Below, piece by piece: positions 1-6,728 of a DNA stretch of 11,419 bases. Within the stretch, counting starts at the first letter, position 1. The number at the start of each line of letters is the position of its first letter. Source of the stretch: Proteobacteria bacterium UBA5122. Its GTDB lineage: Bacteria > Pseudomonadota > Gammaproteobacteria > Tenderiales > Tenderiaceae. The stretch spans positions 23,924-35,342 of the forward strand of contig DHYU01000019.1 in assembly GCA_002415485.1 (NCBI GenBank). Reading direction: 5' to 3'. Under the pieces are notes generated by a model. That model was not told the origin of the DNA, made no database searches, and saw nothing but the letters and a program-made list of their open reading frames with translations. The position numbers were made by a program, and so were the translations under genes.

Positions 1-22
1 TAGGCCTCTAGACGAAGGGGAC
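1..22 (-). tRNA. tRNA-Glu, 5' part only (cut by window edge)
   Basis: Read on the minus strand, these bases give GTCCCCTTCGTCTAGAGGCC followed by TA. This is the 5' acceptor strand (GTCCCCT) and the start of the D arm of a bacterial tRNA-Glu. The anticodon, T arm and 3' end lie outside the window, so the isoacceptor cannot be read. It follows tRNA-Ala on the same strand with a 43-base spacer, and the two are probably cut from one precursor made from the promoter at about 151-214. Its cognate synthetase gene, gltX, lies just upstream on the same strand. Confidence 0.85.
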
Positions 23-38
23 GTTCTTTAAAACGTCA

Positions 39-62
39 CTTTCAAGGCTAGGCCCTTGAAAG
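39..62 (-). other. Perfect stem-loop in the tRNA-Ala/tRNA-Glu spacer
   Basis: CTTTCAAGG (39-47) and CCTTGAAAG (54-62) are exact inverted repeats with a 6-base loop, starting 3 bases after the tRNA-Ala CCA end in the direction of transcription. No T tract follows, and tRNA-Glu begins 16 bases further on, so a precursor-processing or 3'-end-protecting hairpin is more likely than a terminator. A second, weaker inverted repeat (GACGTT 20-25, AACGTC 32-37) runs into the first bases of tRNA-Glu. It could compete with folding of that tRNA's acceptor stem before cleavage. The structure is read directly; the role is inference. Confidence 0.55.
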
Positions 63-65
63 ATT

Positions 66-141
<76 letters not shown>

Positions 142-150
142 CGAAAGAGA

Positions 151-214
151 CGCGCATTCTACGTAGCAGACCCCACCTCGTCAAGCACCTTTTTTACAAA
201 AATGTAATTTTTTT
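151..214 (-). promoter_or_regulatory. Stable-RNA sigma70 promoter with UP element for tRNA-Ala/tRNA-Glu
   Basis: On the minus strand there is a -35 TTGACG (179-184), a 17-base spacer and a -10 TAGAAT (156-161), followed by GCGCG (151-155). The G+C-rich stretch after the -10 is the discriminator typical of stringently controlled rRNA and tRNA promoters. Directly upstream of the -35 is an uninterrupted A/T tract (190-214) with alternating A and T runs, matching the pattern of an UP element bound by the RNA polymerase alpha C-terminal domains. Transcription should start near 149-151, about 10 bases before the mature tRNA-Ala. Strong, growth-rate-dependent, ppGpp-sensitive expression is inferred from this layout. 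Confidence 0.8.
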
Positions 215-249
215 CGATGTTTGATTTGAACGCACGCCTGCAGCAGTTT

Positions 250-1656
250 TTACGCCGCTTGCGACTCAATAAAAGCAATCGCCTTATCCAAACGACGCAG
301 ACAATTATCCTTGCCCACCAGATACAACACCAGGTCCAAGTCGGGTGATGGTGCGCCGCCAGTCACTGCCAAACGTGCAGGCATCCCCACCTTGCCGAAA
401 CCTACCTCAAGCTTGTTGACCACGGTTTCCAAGCAGCCATGAATCGATTCGCGACTCCAGTCATCCAAACCCGCCATCGTTGCCTTCAGCTCCGCCAACA
501 CCTTGGCCGCATCACCGGCAAAGGCCTTCTGTGCAGACTTGGCATCGTATTCAGCCGGGTCGCGATAATAGAACACCGATACCTTGGCCAGATCGACCAG
601 CGTCTTCGCCTTCTCACGCTGCGCCTTGATCACCTCCTGGATATCCGGGCCAGTCGTCGGATCGATCTCCAGCGAACCCAGGTGATAACTCAAGTGATGC
701 GCCACGTGCGCCGGATCACTGTTCATGATGTATTGGTGATTCAACCACAACAGCTTTTCCGGATTAAACGTCGACGCTGCCTTGTTGCAACCTTCCAGCG
801 AGAACAACTCAATCATCTGATCCAATGAGAACAACTCCTGATCGCCGTGTGACCAGCCCAGGCGCACCAGATAATTCAGCAACGCCTCCGGCAGGTAGCC
901 CTCTTCACGATAGGCCATCACACTCACGGCGCCATGACGCTTCGACATGCGTTTGCCATCACCACCGAGGATCATCGGCAAGTGGGCATACTTGGGCGGG
1001 GTCACACCCATCGCCTTGAGGATATTGATCTGACGCGGCGTGTTGTTCAGATGGTCATCACCACGGATGACATAATCAATGGCCATGTCGGCATCATCCA
1101 CCACCACGGTCAGATTATAGGTCGGCGTGCCGTCAGAACGGGCGATGATCAGGTCATCCAGCTCACTGTTCTTGATCACGACACGGCCCTTGATCAGGTC
1201 GTCGATCACCACCTCACCATCGATCGGGTTGCGAAAGCGGATCACCGGCTCAACACCCTCGGGGGCGACCGCACCATCACGGCACTTGCCGTTGTAACGG
1301 GGCTTCTCCTTGTTGGCCATCTGCTCTTCACGCATGGCCTCCAGCTCCTCTTTGGAGCAATAACAATAATAGGCATCCCCCTGGTCGAGCAGCTGCTGGA
1401 TCACCTCTTTATAACGATCAAAGCGTTTGGTCTGATAAAACGGCCCTTCGTCGTACTCCAGCCCCAGCCAGGTCATGCCTTCGAGAATCGCATTCACCGA
1501 CTCAGCCGTTGAGCGTTCCAAATCGGTATCTTCAATCCGCAACACAAAACGACCACCGTGTTTACGCGCAAACAACCAAGAGAAGAGCGCCGTGCGCGCA
1601 CCACCGATATGCAGATAACCTGTTGGACTGGGGGCAAAGCGAGTACGTACCGTCAT
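250..1656 (-). CDS. gltX: Glutamyl-tRNA synthetase
   Basis: Cytoplasmic class I aminoacyl-tRNA synthetase that charges tRNA-Glu with glutamate using ATP. The 468-residue product has the FAPSPTG motif and HIGG (the HIGH signature) at residues 7-19, and KRMSKR (the KMSKS signature) at 235-240. A zinc-type insertion carries C98, C100 and C125 at the spacing and numbering of the E. coli enzyme, but Asp127 stands where E. coli has the fourth ligand, His127. The ATG at 1656 is chosen because the protein then begins just before the conserved RTRFAPSPTG and has AAGGAT 5 bases upstream; an extension to 1722 is open but unlike the family. A TAGAAT at 1694-1699 may be its -10, without a convincing -35. 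The downstream tRNA unit contains its own substrate tRNA-Glu. Confidence 0.97.
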   Translation of the reverse strand: MTVRTRFAPSPTGYLHIGGARTALFSWLFARKHGGRFVLRIEDTDLERSTAESVNAILEGMTWLGLEYDEGPFYQTKRFDRYKEVIQQLLDQGDAYYCYCSKEELEAMREEQMANKEKPRYNGKCRDGAVAPEGVEPVIRFRNPIDGEVVIDDLIKGRVVIKNSELDDLIIARSDGTPTYNLTVVVDDADMAIDYVIRGDDHLNNTPRQINILKAMGVTPPKYAHLPMILGGDGKRMSKRHGAVSVMAYREEGYLPEALLNYLVRLGWSHGDQELFSLDQMIELFSLEGCNKAASTFNPEKLLWLNHQYIMNSDPAHVAHHLSYHLGSLEIDPTTGPDIQEVIKAQREKAKTLVDLAKVSVFYYRDPAEYDAKSAQKAFAGDAAKVLAELKATMAGLDDWSRESIHGCLETVVNKLEVGFGKVGMPARLAVTGGAPSPDLDLVLYLVGKDNCLRRLDKAIAFIESQAA

Positions 1657-1826
1657 GTGTATCCTTTGAGCAGGGGGCAAAATGAAGGCGGCTATTCTAC
1701 TACGCCAGCCCCCTCCACGCACGACCGCTCAACCGGCCAAGGTAAATCTCGCGCCTGAGCCTAAAACCACCCCAGCCGGCTGCAGCCAGTCTCTAGCACC
1801 CGGCATCCGCGACTGGGGATAAGGGG

Positions 1827-2015
1827 TTATTTTTTCGTGCCGCAGGTATTGATGCCCAGCATCGCATACGGCGGGCAAAACCCCATTGCTGCTGTGGCAA
1901 TCAGCACGACACCGATGAGCCCCCAGTAGCTTTCAAAGAAGGCACCCGCAACCAGAACAGCCAAACCGGCCACCACACGAATACCACGATCCACACCGCC
2001 CATATTTGTTTTCAT
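1827..2015 (-). CDS. DUF2892 (YgaP-type) small membrane protein
   Basis: A 62-residue protein with a short N-terminal MKTNMGGVDRGIR segment, two hydrophobic helices (about 12-27 and 31-47) and a C-terminal FCPPYAMLGINTC motif. This is the layout of DUF2892 proteins, which occur alone or as the membrane tail of rhodanese proteins such as E. coli YgaP. The two cysteines (47 and 58) beside the second helix are typical; no catalytic role is established for the stand-alone form. The start at 2015 is supported by AGAGGAG 7 bases upstream and by the family N terminus. It lies 89 bases downstream of the Crp/Fnr-type regulator gene and has its own candidate promoter with a palindrome, so it may be a direct target of that regulator. 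A sulfur or redox link is only suggested by the family's association with rhodaneses. Confidence 0.85.
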   Translation of the reverse strand: MKTNMGGVDRGIRVVAGLAVLVAGAFFESYWGLIGVVLIATAAMGFCPPYAMLGINTCGTKK

Positions 2016-2053
2016 GACCTGTCTCCTCTGGAAAGTATTGGTCCTCAGAAACA

Positions 2054-2094
2054 ACTATAGGCGGCCAGATGGTAGATGTATGTGACTAAATCAC
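2054..2094 (-). promoter_or_regulatory. Candidate class II Crp/Fnr-type promoter of the DUF2892 gene
   Basis: On the minus strand, GTGA-TTTAG-TCAC (2082-2094) is followed 22 bases later by a -10-like TATAGT (2054-2059). The centre of the palindrome (2088) lies about 41 bases before the expected transcription start (near 2046-2048), the position at which class II Crp/Fnr activators touch RNA polymerase. No good -35 is present, as expected for an activator-dependent promoter. The half-sites agree with the RExxxR recognition helix of the regulator encoded just upstream. One reservation is that the gap between GTGA and TCAC is 5 bases, whereas the CRP consensus TGTGA-N6-TCACA has 6. Confidence 0.45.
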
Positions 2095-2104
2095 CCAGGG
2101 GCTG

Positions 2105-2791
2105 TTACGCCACTGGGTACGCACGCAGCTTGCGCAGGCTGTCCATATCCAGGAGCTCGATCTCGCCGCGGGTGACATGGAGCAGGCCACGCCCTTCCAT
2201 ATCCTTGAGCACCCGGCTGACGACCTCACGCGATGAGCCCAACTCGGCGGCGATCTCGGAATGTGTGGTTTTCAAACGATATTGATGATTTGCCTGTGCC
2301 AACAAGTACCCGGCGATGCGCACGTCCATGCGCTGAAAAGCAACCTCTTCCAGTACAGAGATCACGTCTGCCAAACGCCGCGAGATCAGCCCGAATACAA
2401 ACCGGCTCCATGCGGGTGACTCCGTCATCCAGAGGCGTGCCTTATTGGCGGGGACGATGATCGCTTCGAGCGGAGACTCGGTGGTGGCAATGGCCGGGAA
2501 ATTGGCCTCGCTCATGACGCATGACGCGGTGAGCACACAACTCTCGCCGGGCAGCACACGATACAAGGTGATCTCACGACCACTATCGGCCAACTTGTAG
2601 ACACGCGCGCGGCCATCGAGCACCAGTGCCAGCTGTTCACAGGCCTGACCCTCGCTGGCCAGGGTTTGCTGTATCGGCAGGCGCGCATGCACCGCTGATT
2701 CGAAAAAGGTCTTTAGAAATGGCTCGCTCGCCGTCGCCAGCTGCGGGAAACGATCGAGGATCTTCTGCTTCAGTGGTGCTTGGCTAATCAT
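2105..2791 (-). CDS. Crp/Fnr-family transcriptional regulator, non-FNR type
   Basis: A 228-residue cytoplasmic DNA-binding protein: N-terminal cyclic-nucleotide-fold domain (about 25-125), long dimerization helix (about 128-160), and C-terminal winged helix with HSEIAAELGSSREVVSRV (177-194). The recognition helix has R188, E189 and R193, matching the RExxxR of CRP that reads GTGA half-sites. There are no N-terminal FNR iron-sulfur cysteines, and the CRP-type cAMP cassette is replaced by PGESCVLTASC (81-91) with Cys85 and Cys91. A thiol-based or other redox or sulfur signal is therefore possible but unproven. The start at 2791 gives a normal-length family member; its ribosome-binding site (CAGG) is weak. 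It lies 19 bases after the 31-codon membrane peptide gene and is probably cotranscribed with it. The likely target is the adjacent DUF2892 gene. Confidence 0.88.
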   Translation of the reverse strand: MISQAPLKQKILDRFPQLATASEPFLKTFFESAVHARLPIQQTLASEGQACEQLALVLDGRARVYKLADSGREITLYRVLPGESCVLTASCVMSEANFPAIATTESPLEAIIVPANKARLWMTESPAWSRFVFGLISRRLADVISVLEEVAFQRMDVRIAGYLLAQANHQYRLKTTHSEIAAELGSSREVVSRVLKDMEGRGLLHVTRGEIELLDMDSLRKLRAYPVA

Positions 2792-2810
2792 GTGCCTGTT
2801 TCGAGTTCGA

Positions 2811-2906
2811 CTAAATAAACCAGTTCAACACCGTCAACGCCAGCATCAATAAGATCAAGCTGCCAAAGATAACGATGTGCATCATTTTTTCTAATTGTTT
2901 CCCCAT
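2811..2906 (-). CDS. 31-residue single-pass membrane peptide
   Basis: An ATG-initiated frame of 31 codons ending in TAG. The peptide starts MGKQLEKMMH, then has an unbroken hydrophobic stretch (about residues 11-31, from HIVIFGSLILL to the LNWFI end): a charged cytoplasmic start followed by one transmembrane helix. The ribosome-binding site is excellent: GGGAGGA sits 4-5 bases before the ATG, better than that of the regulator gene 19 bases downstream. It lies 45 bases after the DUF1415 stop. The strong Shine-Dalgarno, membrane-helix composition and tight fit in an operon argue for a real gene. I do not recognise its family. It could be a partner or modulator of a membrane protein, or a leader peptide whose translation influences the regulator downstream. 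Confidence 0.68.
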   Translation of the reverse strand: MGKQLEKMMHIVIFGSLILLMLALTVLNWFI

Positions 2907-2951
2907 AAAGTCCTCCCTCAAAGACGTAGTGGGTTAATTAATCAGCGCGGA

Positions 2952-3500
2952 TTATTCTGTTTTCATACACGCTTCCAATAGGGCTCGCATGGCATCCAGG
3001 CCCTTGTCACGACACAGCTCGATATTGCGCCCCGGGATCGAGTCGGGGTCCGGGTGATGCGCCAGGGCGCGTGCCAGACTCTCTTCGCGGATGATATGAA
3101 ACATTGGATACGGCGAACGGTTGGTGTAGTTGGCCGGATCATCCAGTTTGCTATCGGCAAAACAATAATCCGGGTGGAAGGTCGCCAGCTGATACACACC
3201 TTCATATCCCTCGGCCGCCAGCAGATCTTCGGCCAGCGCATGAAAATCAAGATAGTCGTCAAAGCATTTGAAGCTCTGTGGATAGATCAGCAGCGTGGTT
3301 TCGATATTGCTATCGTTATCCAATAAGGCGCATTCATCGAGGATCACCTGCAAGGCCTGTTCGGCACCGTCATCAGCGAGCACTCGATAACGCACGCGCT
3401 CGCGATCGACTTCGTGTTTGGCAAACGGGCATAAGTTCAAACCAACCACTACACTGGATACCCAGCGGCGGACTTGGTCGCTTATCTGTTTTTCATTCAT
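2952..3500 (-). CDS. DUF1415 family protein
   Basis: A 182-residue soluble protein with the hallmarks of DUF1415, a proteobacterial family of unknown function: WVSSVVVGLNLCPFA near the N terminus (13-27), YQLATFHPDYCFAD (103-116), and NRSPYPMFHIIRE (127-139). Conserved cysteines are Cys24 and Cys113; conserved histidines include His109 and His135. These could form a metal or active site, but this is not established. The start at 3500 has CCAGG 8 bases upstream. It is probably the first gene of a minus-strand unit with the small membrane peptide, the Crp/Fnr-type regulator and DUF2892. It is divergent from the PilZ-domain membrane protein gene across a 223-base region. Confidence 0.88.
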   Translation of the reverse strand: MNEKQISDQVRRWVSSVVVGLNLCPFAKHEVDRERVRYRVLADDGAEQALQVILDECALLDNDSNIETTLLIYPQSFKCFDDYLDFHALAEDLLAAEGYEGVYQLATFHPDYCFADSKLDDPANYTNRSPYPMFHIIREESLARALAHHPDPDSIPGRNIELCRDKGLDAMRALLEACMKTE

Positions 3501-3627
3501 AACGCATACCTGGACGACTCAAGCTTATAGGCCTGGCATTACACAGCTGCAGGCCTGTGTCGCGCCAACTTACACTGTTTGCCTGCCCTGGTCCAGACAT
3601 GACCTCCCCCTTCAAACCATCCTCGAA

Positions 3628-3657
3628 TTGGCAAAGACCGCACACAAGCGCTACAGT
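3628..3657 (+). promoter_or_regulatory. Candidate sigma70 promoter of the PilZ membrane protein gene
   Basis: TTGGCA (3628-3633) and TACAGT (3652-3657) are separated by 18 bases, with transcription expected near 3664 and a leader of about 60 bases before the ATG at 3724. It is the best plus-strand match in the 223-base divergent region 3501-3723. Both hexamers deviate from consensus, so confidence is modest. No operator-like palindrome stands out in the rest of this region. Confidence 0.35.
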
Positions 3658-3723
3658 AATTGGGTTCCCACCACATACACAAACCTCAGCAAACGGACTT
3701 TGCTAACAAGAGGAGACGGATCG

Positions 3724-5577
3724 ATGGAATACCTGAGTGAATTTGCCTACGTCATCGGCGCGATACTGGTCGCAATCTATGCCGCCAAAGAATTCAACGG
3801 CCCTGAGTATTATTTTTACGATAAAAACGCAGATGAACTACCCGGCCTGAGCGGCCAAAACAAATACGCCAAACAGGCTGCACCGAGCCTGCCCAAGTAC
3901 ATGACAGAGGCCACGCATTATCGTGGTTTTACCTTTGCCTTCATGCTGAGCTCCGTACTGGTCTACATCCTGCTGGCAAATCTGCTACCCGTAATCCCGG
4001 GTGTCAATGCCTTTATTCATGACGCCGAAGGCAATGCCGAAGCCAGACAGGCAACCTTGGCAATGCTGTCGGCATTATTGTTGCTCGGCATCGTCCACTT
4101 TATAGAATGGCCCAAGGTCCTGGTGTTTGGCCTGATCAAGAACTGGTTTCACGACTTTGCCTGCATCCCCACCATGGGCAGAGAGATCTTTACCACCCTG
4201 GCCTACGACGGACTCGACCTTGATGCCAAACACTACCAGCGGCGCATTGAGGCCTTGATGCAAAAGAATTATCTTGGGATTGACAGTGAGCCCCGGCAGG
4301 ACCTGACTGAATCCGATTTTTGCATCGGCAATACCAACCTGCTCACCTGGAAGTGGGCGCGCCTGTCTTATTGCATCCACATCATCGAAGAGTGGGAGCA
4401 AGACCCCATCTTCAGCATCCCGTTGCGTGAAAACTCGCTCAAGTGGAAAGACCTGCGCGCGCTCTACGTCGAGACCATTACCGACGTCATGCAACACAAG
4501 TCGAACCAGCTTGGTGATGAGGAAACAAACAAGCTCAAAGATAAAATAGAACTCTTGTTGGCAAACAGCTATCGCTTAATGGCATGCGCGATCATCATGA
4601 TCATGAAGCCCCATGAAGACCCCCTGCTGTATGTACAAAACCTCGGCTACAAGGTCACTCCTGGTTCGCAATATTTTGCAAAACGCGGCGAGGCCGTGCG
4701 CAGCATCCTGGTCATGCTGCCCGCGATCATACTGTTTTCACTGCTTTACACTATCTTGGGCGGACATGACTCCAGCGAGTTCATCAGCAAGACCTTGGTC
4801 TATATCCAAAGCGCGTTCTTCATTTTTGGACTACCGATCATTGCCGTATTGGCCTTAAAACGACACTTGTCCTTAAAGCGGAGCTGGCGGGTGGTGACAA
4901 AAAACACCGCGTATGATTCTTTTTTCGACATGCCCTACATCCTGTACTCGGCAATCGCATTGGGAACCTGGGCCGCCTCCACCCTGATGATGATGTTGAT
5001 CATCAACAAGGATGGCATCGTCAACAGCAGCATTGCAGACTGGCATATGATGGGCATCTATTGTTTTATCAGCGCCATTACCGCCTTCATCACCGCCTAT
5101 CGGGTTGACACACCACCGCTCATTTACCCTGATCGACTGTCACTTGTTCTAGGGCGTTCAAAACTTGCTTTTATTCAAGGCGGGCTCACGGCGACAACCG
5201 TATGGGTGGGCATGGTGTTATTTCCAACCGACACAGAAGGCGCGCTATGGAAGTTCCCACTCATGGCGTTCGTCATTGCAGCCGTCATCTGTTACACCAT
5301 GTTTTACGGCAAACACAGTTATGAACGACGGAATAAAGATGATCGCGTTGAAATGTATCAACCGATACAAGCCGTCATCGACAACGCCACCATCGATGCC
5401 ACGCTGGTCAACCAAAGTGAAACAGGGGCCTGCGTGCGCACCTTATCCCGGCGCGCCCCCGCCAAAGGCAGCGAGATCGAACTCATTCTTGAATCGGGAA
5501 AAACAATGGCCGGCACCATCGTCAACGTCAAACCCAACCAACTGAACATCCGGTTTATTGATAGTGAAGCGGCCTAG
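3724..5577 (+). CDS. Polytopic membrane protein with C-terminal PilZ-like domain
   Basis: A 617-residue protein I do not recognise as a named family. By eye it has about nine hydrophobic segments (3-21, 69-92, 110-127, 326-346, 356-377, 403-427, 439-459, 481-500, 511-528) and a large soluble loop (about 130-325) between segments 3 and 4. The tail (about 533-613) looks like a PilZ domain, the usual c-di-GMP receptor: an ERRNKDDRVEM stretch (534-544), NQSETG (563-568, fitting [D/N]xSxxG), then beta-strand-like segments ending LNIRFID. The arginine motif is RxxxxR (536/541) instead of RxxxR. The start at 3724 has AGGAG 8 bases upstream; the frame stays open upstream to 3418, but that stretch overlaps the DUF1415 gene and lacks membrane-protein character. 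It may be a c-di-GMP-responsive membrane component; its substrate or partner is unknown. Confidence 0.85.
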   Translation: MEYLSEFAYVIGAILVAIYAAKEFNGPEYYFYDKNADELPGLSGQNKYAKQAAPSLPKYMTEATHYRGFTFAFMLSSVLVYILLANLLPVIPGVNAFIHDAEGNAEARQATLAMLSALLLLGIVHFIEWPKVLVFGLIKNWFHDFACIPTMGREIFTTLAYDGLDLDAKHYQRRIEALMQKNYLGIDSEPRQDLTESDFCIGNTNLLTWKWARLSYCIHIIEEWEQDPIFSIPLRENSLKWKDLRALYVETITDVMQHKSNQLGDEETNKLKDKIELLLANSYRLMACAIIMIMKPHEDPLLYVQNLGYKVTPGSQYFAKRGEAVRSILVMLPAIILFSLLYTILGGHDSSEFISKTLVYIQSAFFIFGLPIIAVLALKRHLSLKRSWRVVTKNTAYDSFFDMPYILYSAIALGTWAASTLMMMLIINKDGIVNSSIADWHMMGIYCFISAITAFITAYRVDTPPLIYPDRLSLVLGRSKLAFIQGGLTATTVWVGMVLFPTDTEGALWKFPLMAFVIAAVICYTMFYGKHSYERRNKDDRVEMYQPIQAVIDNATIDATLVNQSETGACVRTLSRRAPAKGSEIELILESGKTMAGTIVNVKPNQLNIRFIDSEAA

Positions 5578-5607
5578 ATTCGAACACCTCGCCGCAAATC
5601 AATAGTG

Positions 5608-6210
5608 CTAGCGGGCCTGCCAGACCAGACATCTATTGTTGGCTGGCATGGCATGGTCTGCGAGCAGCGACATCCCTTGTTTAAGCGCAAGACTATTGAT
5701 GGCCTCAAAGTCGCGAATTGCACTCAGCGGATTGCGCTCTTTCAGCCACAGATCAAAACGGGCGTTGCTTTCGCTGGTGTATTGACCGTGATAATTAAAC
5801 GGGCCGTAGATGACCAACACGCCGCCACGCACCAAGGCGCGACCGATATGCTGAAACGTGCGCTCCACCTGTGGCCACGACATGATATGCAGCGTATTGG
5901 CGCTGAACACGCCATCGTAACGACATGGCAAACTCCAACTCGGCTCATCGGCATTTATCGCCAACGGCGGCAACACGTTGTGTAATTTGGCCTCCGATAA
6001 CCACATCTTGATCCCGGCGTGCTGGATCGGCAGATCAGCCGTTTGCCAGTTGAGGTGCGACAGGTGTTTGCCGAAGTGCACGGCGTGCTGACCGCTGCCG
6101 CTGCCGATCTCCAACACGTCATGACAATCAACAAAGGCGTCACGCAGCACCTTGAGGATCGGCCCCTTGTTGTTTTCGCAGGCCTCGGAGAAGGGTTTGT
6201 CTGAGGCCAT
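5608..6210 (-). CDS. DUF938 SAM-dependent methyltransferase-like protein
   Basis: A 200-residue class I methyltransferase-fold protein of the DUF938 family. The N terminus has KPFSEACENNKGPIL (5-19), followed by the SAM-binding glycine loop VLEIGSGSGQHAVHF (32-46), an acidic residue after strand 2 (TADLP, 57-61), FSANTLHIMSW (102-112) and the family signature YGPFNYHGQYTSESNARFD (135-153). The substrate is unknown. The ATG is 2 bases after the def stop codon, so translation is probably coupled to def; there is no well-placed Shine-Dalgarno of its own (AAGG is 12 bases away). It is the last gene of the minus-strand block and converges on the PilZ gene, whose stop is 30 bases away. No terminator hairpin is visible between them. 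Confidence 0.92.
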   Translation of the reverse strand: MASDKPFSEACENNKGPILKVLRDAFVDCHDVLEIGSGSGQHAVHFGKHLSHLNWQTADLPIQHAGIKMWLSEAKLHNVLPPLAINADEPSWSLPCRYDGVFSANTLHIMSWPQVERTFQHIGRALVRGGVLVIYGPFNYHGQYTSESNARFDLWLKERNPLSAIRDFEAINSLALKQGMSLLADHAMPANNRCLVWQAR

Positions 6211-6212
6211 GA

Positions 6213-6713
6213 TTATTGATACACCTTGCGCCGAAACAGGTCATTACGCCGACTGACCAGGCGATCGAGAAACAACAGGCCTTCGAGGTGGTCCATCTCG
6301 TGCTGAATCGCGCGCGCCTCAAAACCACTGGTCTGCAGCGTGTGCTGCGCGCCATGTTCATCGAAGTATTCGAGCGTGATCCTGTCGGGCCGCATCACGT
6401 TGCCGGTGTAATCCGGTACCGACATGCAGCCTTCGCGCCCCTTCACAAAATCGGCGTATTCGACGATCTCCGGGTTGATCAACACCAGACGCCCGTGGTG
6501 TTCAATCTTGGGTTTGGATGAGACATCGACGATCGCGATGCGTTGAAAACATCCCACTTGCGGCGCGGCGATGCCAACGCCGCCAGGACCTGCGCGCATC
6601 GTCTCTTCGAGATCGGCAATAAAATCACGCAGCGCCTGATCGAAGACCTCAACAGATTCACTCACCTGCTTCAGCCGCTCGTCGGGATAGGTCAGAATTT
6701 CCAGCTTGGCCAT
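6213..6713 (-). CDS. def: Peptide deformylase
   Basis: Metalloenzyme that removes the formyl group from the N-terminal methionine of new proteins. The 166-residue product has all three signature motifs: GVGIAAPQ (45-52), EGCMS (94-98, metal ligand Cys96) and HEMDH (138-142, metal ligands His138 and His142, catalytic Glu139). Length is normal for type I enzymes. The start at 6713 gives the usual MAKLEILTYPD N terminus. The neighbours are unusual: the classic partner fmt is not here, and def instead lies 15 bases after the ACT-domain gene and 2 bases before the DUF938 gene. The genome may therefore hold a second def next to fmt, with this one as a paralogue; the window cannot decide. Confidence 0.96.
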   Translation of the reverse strand: MAKLEILTYPDERLKQVSESVEVFDQALRDFIADLEETMRAGPGGVGIAAPQVGCFQRIAIVDVSSKPKIEHHGRLVLINPEIVEYADFVKGREGCMSVPDYTGNVMRPDRITLEYFDEHGAQHTLQTSGFEARAIQHEMDHLEGLLFLDRLVSRRNDLFRRKVYQ

Positions 6714-6728
6714 CTAAACGCTCATACC

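Noticed and set aside
190..214. AT-rich hairpin TTACA-AAAA-TGTAA followed by T7 on the plus strand, as a terminator
   Set aside because: The stem is only 5 A/T-rich pairs and no plus-strand gene ends here; on the minus strand it lacks a trailing T tract. An UP element explains the tract better.
934..1512. A 192-codon plus-strand open frame inside gltX
   Set aside because: It lies antisense to unmistakable GluRS sequence, has unusual His/Ile-rich composition and no good ribosome-binding site.
1786..1816. CCAGTC/GACTGG inverted repeat after the DUF2892 gene as a terminator
   Set aside because: Six-base arms around a 19-base loop with no adjacent T tract are not convincing.
2105..2791. Assignment of the Crp/Fnr-type regulator as FNR/ANR or as CRP
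   Set aside because: It lacks the N-terminal FNR cysteine cluster and the CRP cAMP-binding cassette, so neither gene name is justified.
3418..3723. N-terminal extension of the PilZ membrane protein frame
   Set aside because: It overlaps the DUF1415 gene, has non-protein-like composition, and a clear AGGAG-ATG start exists at 3724.
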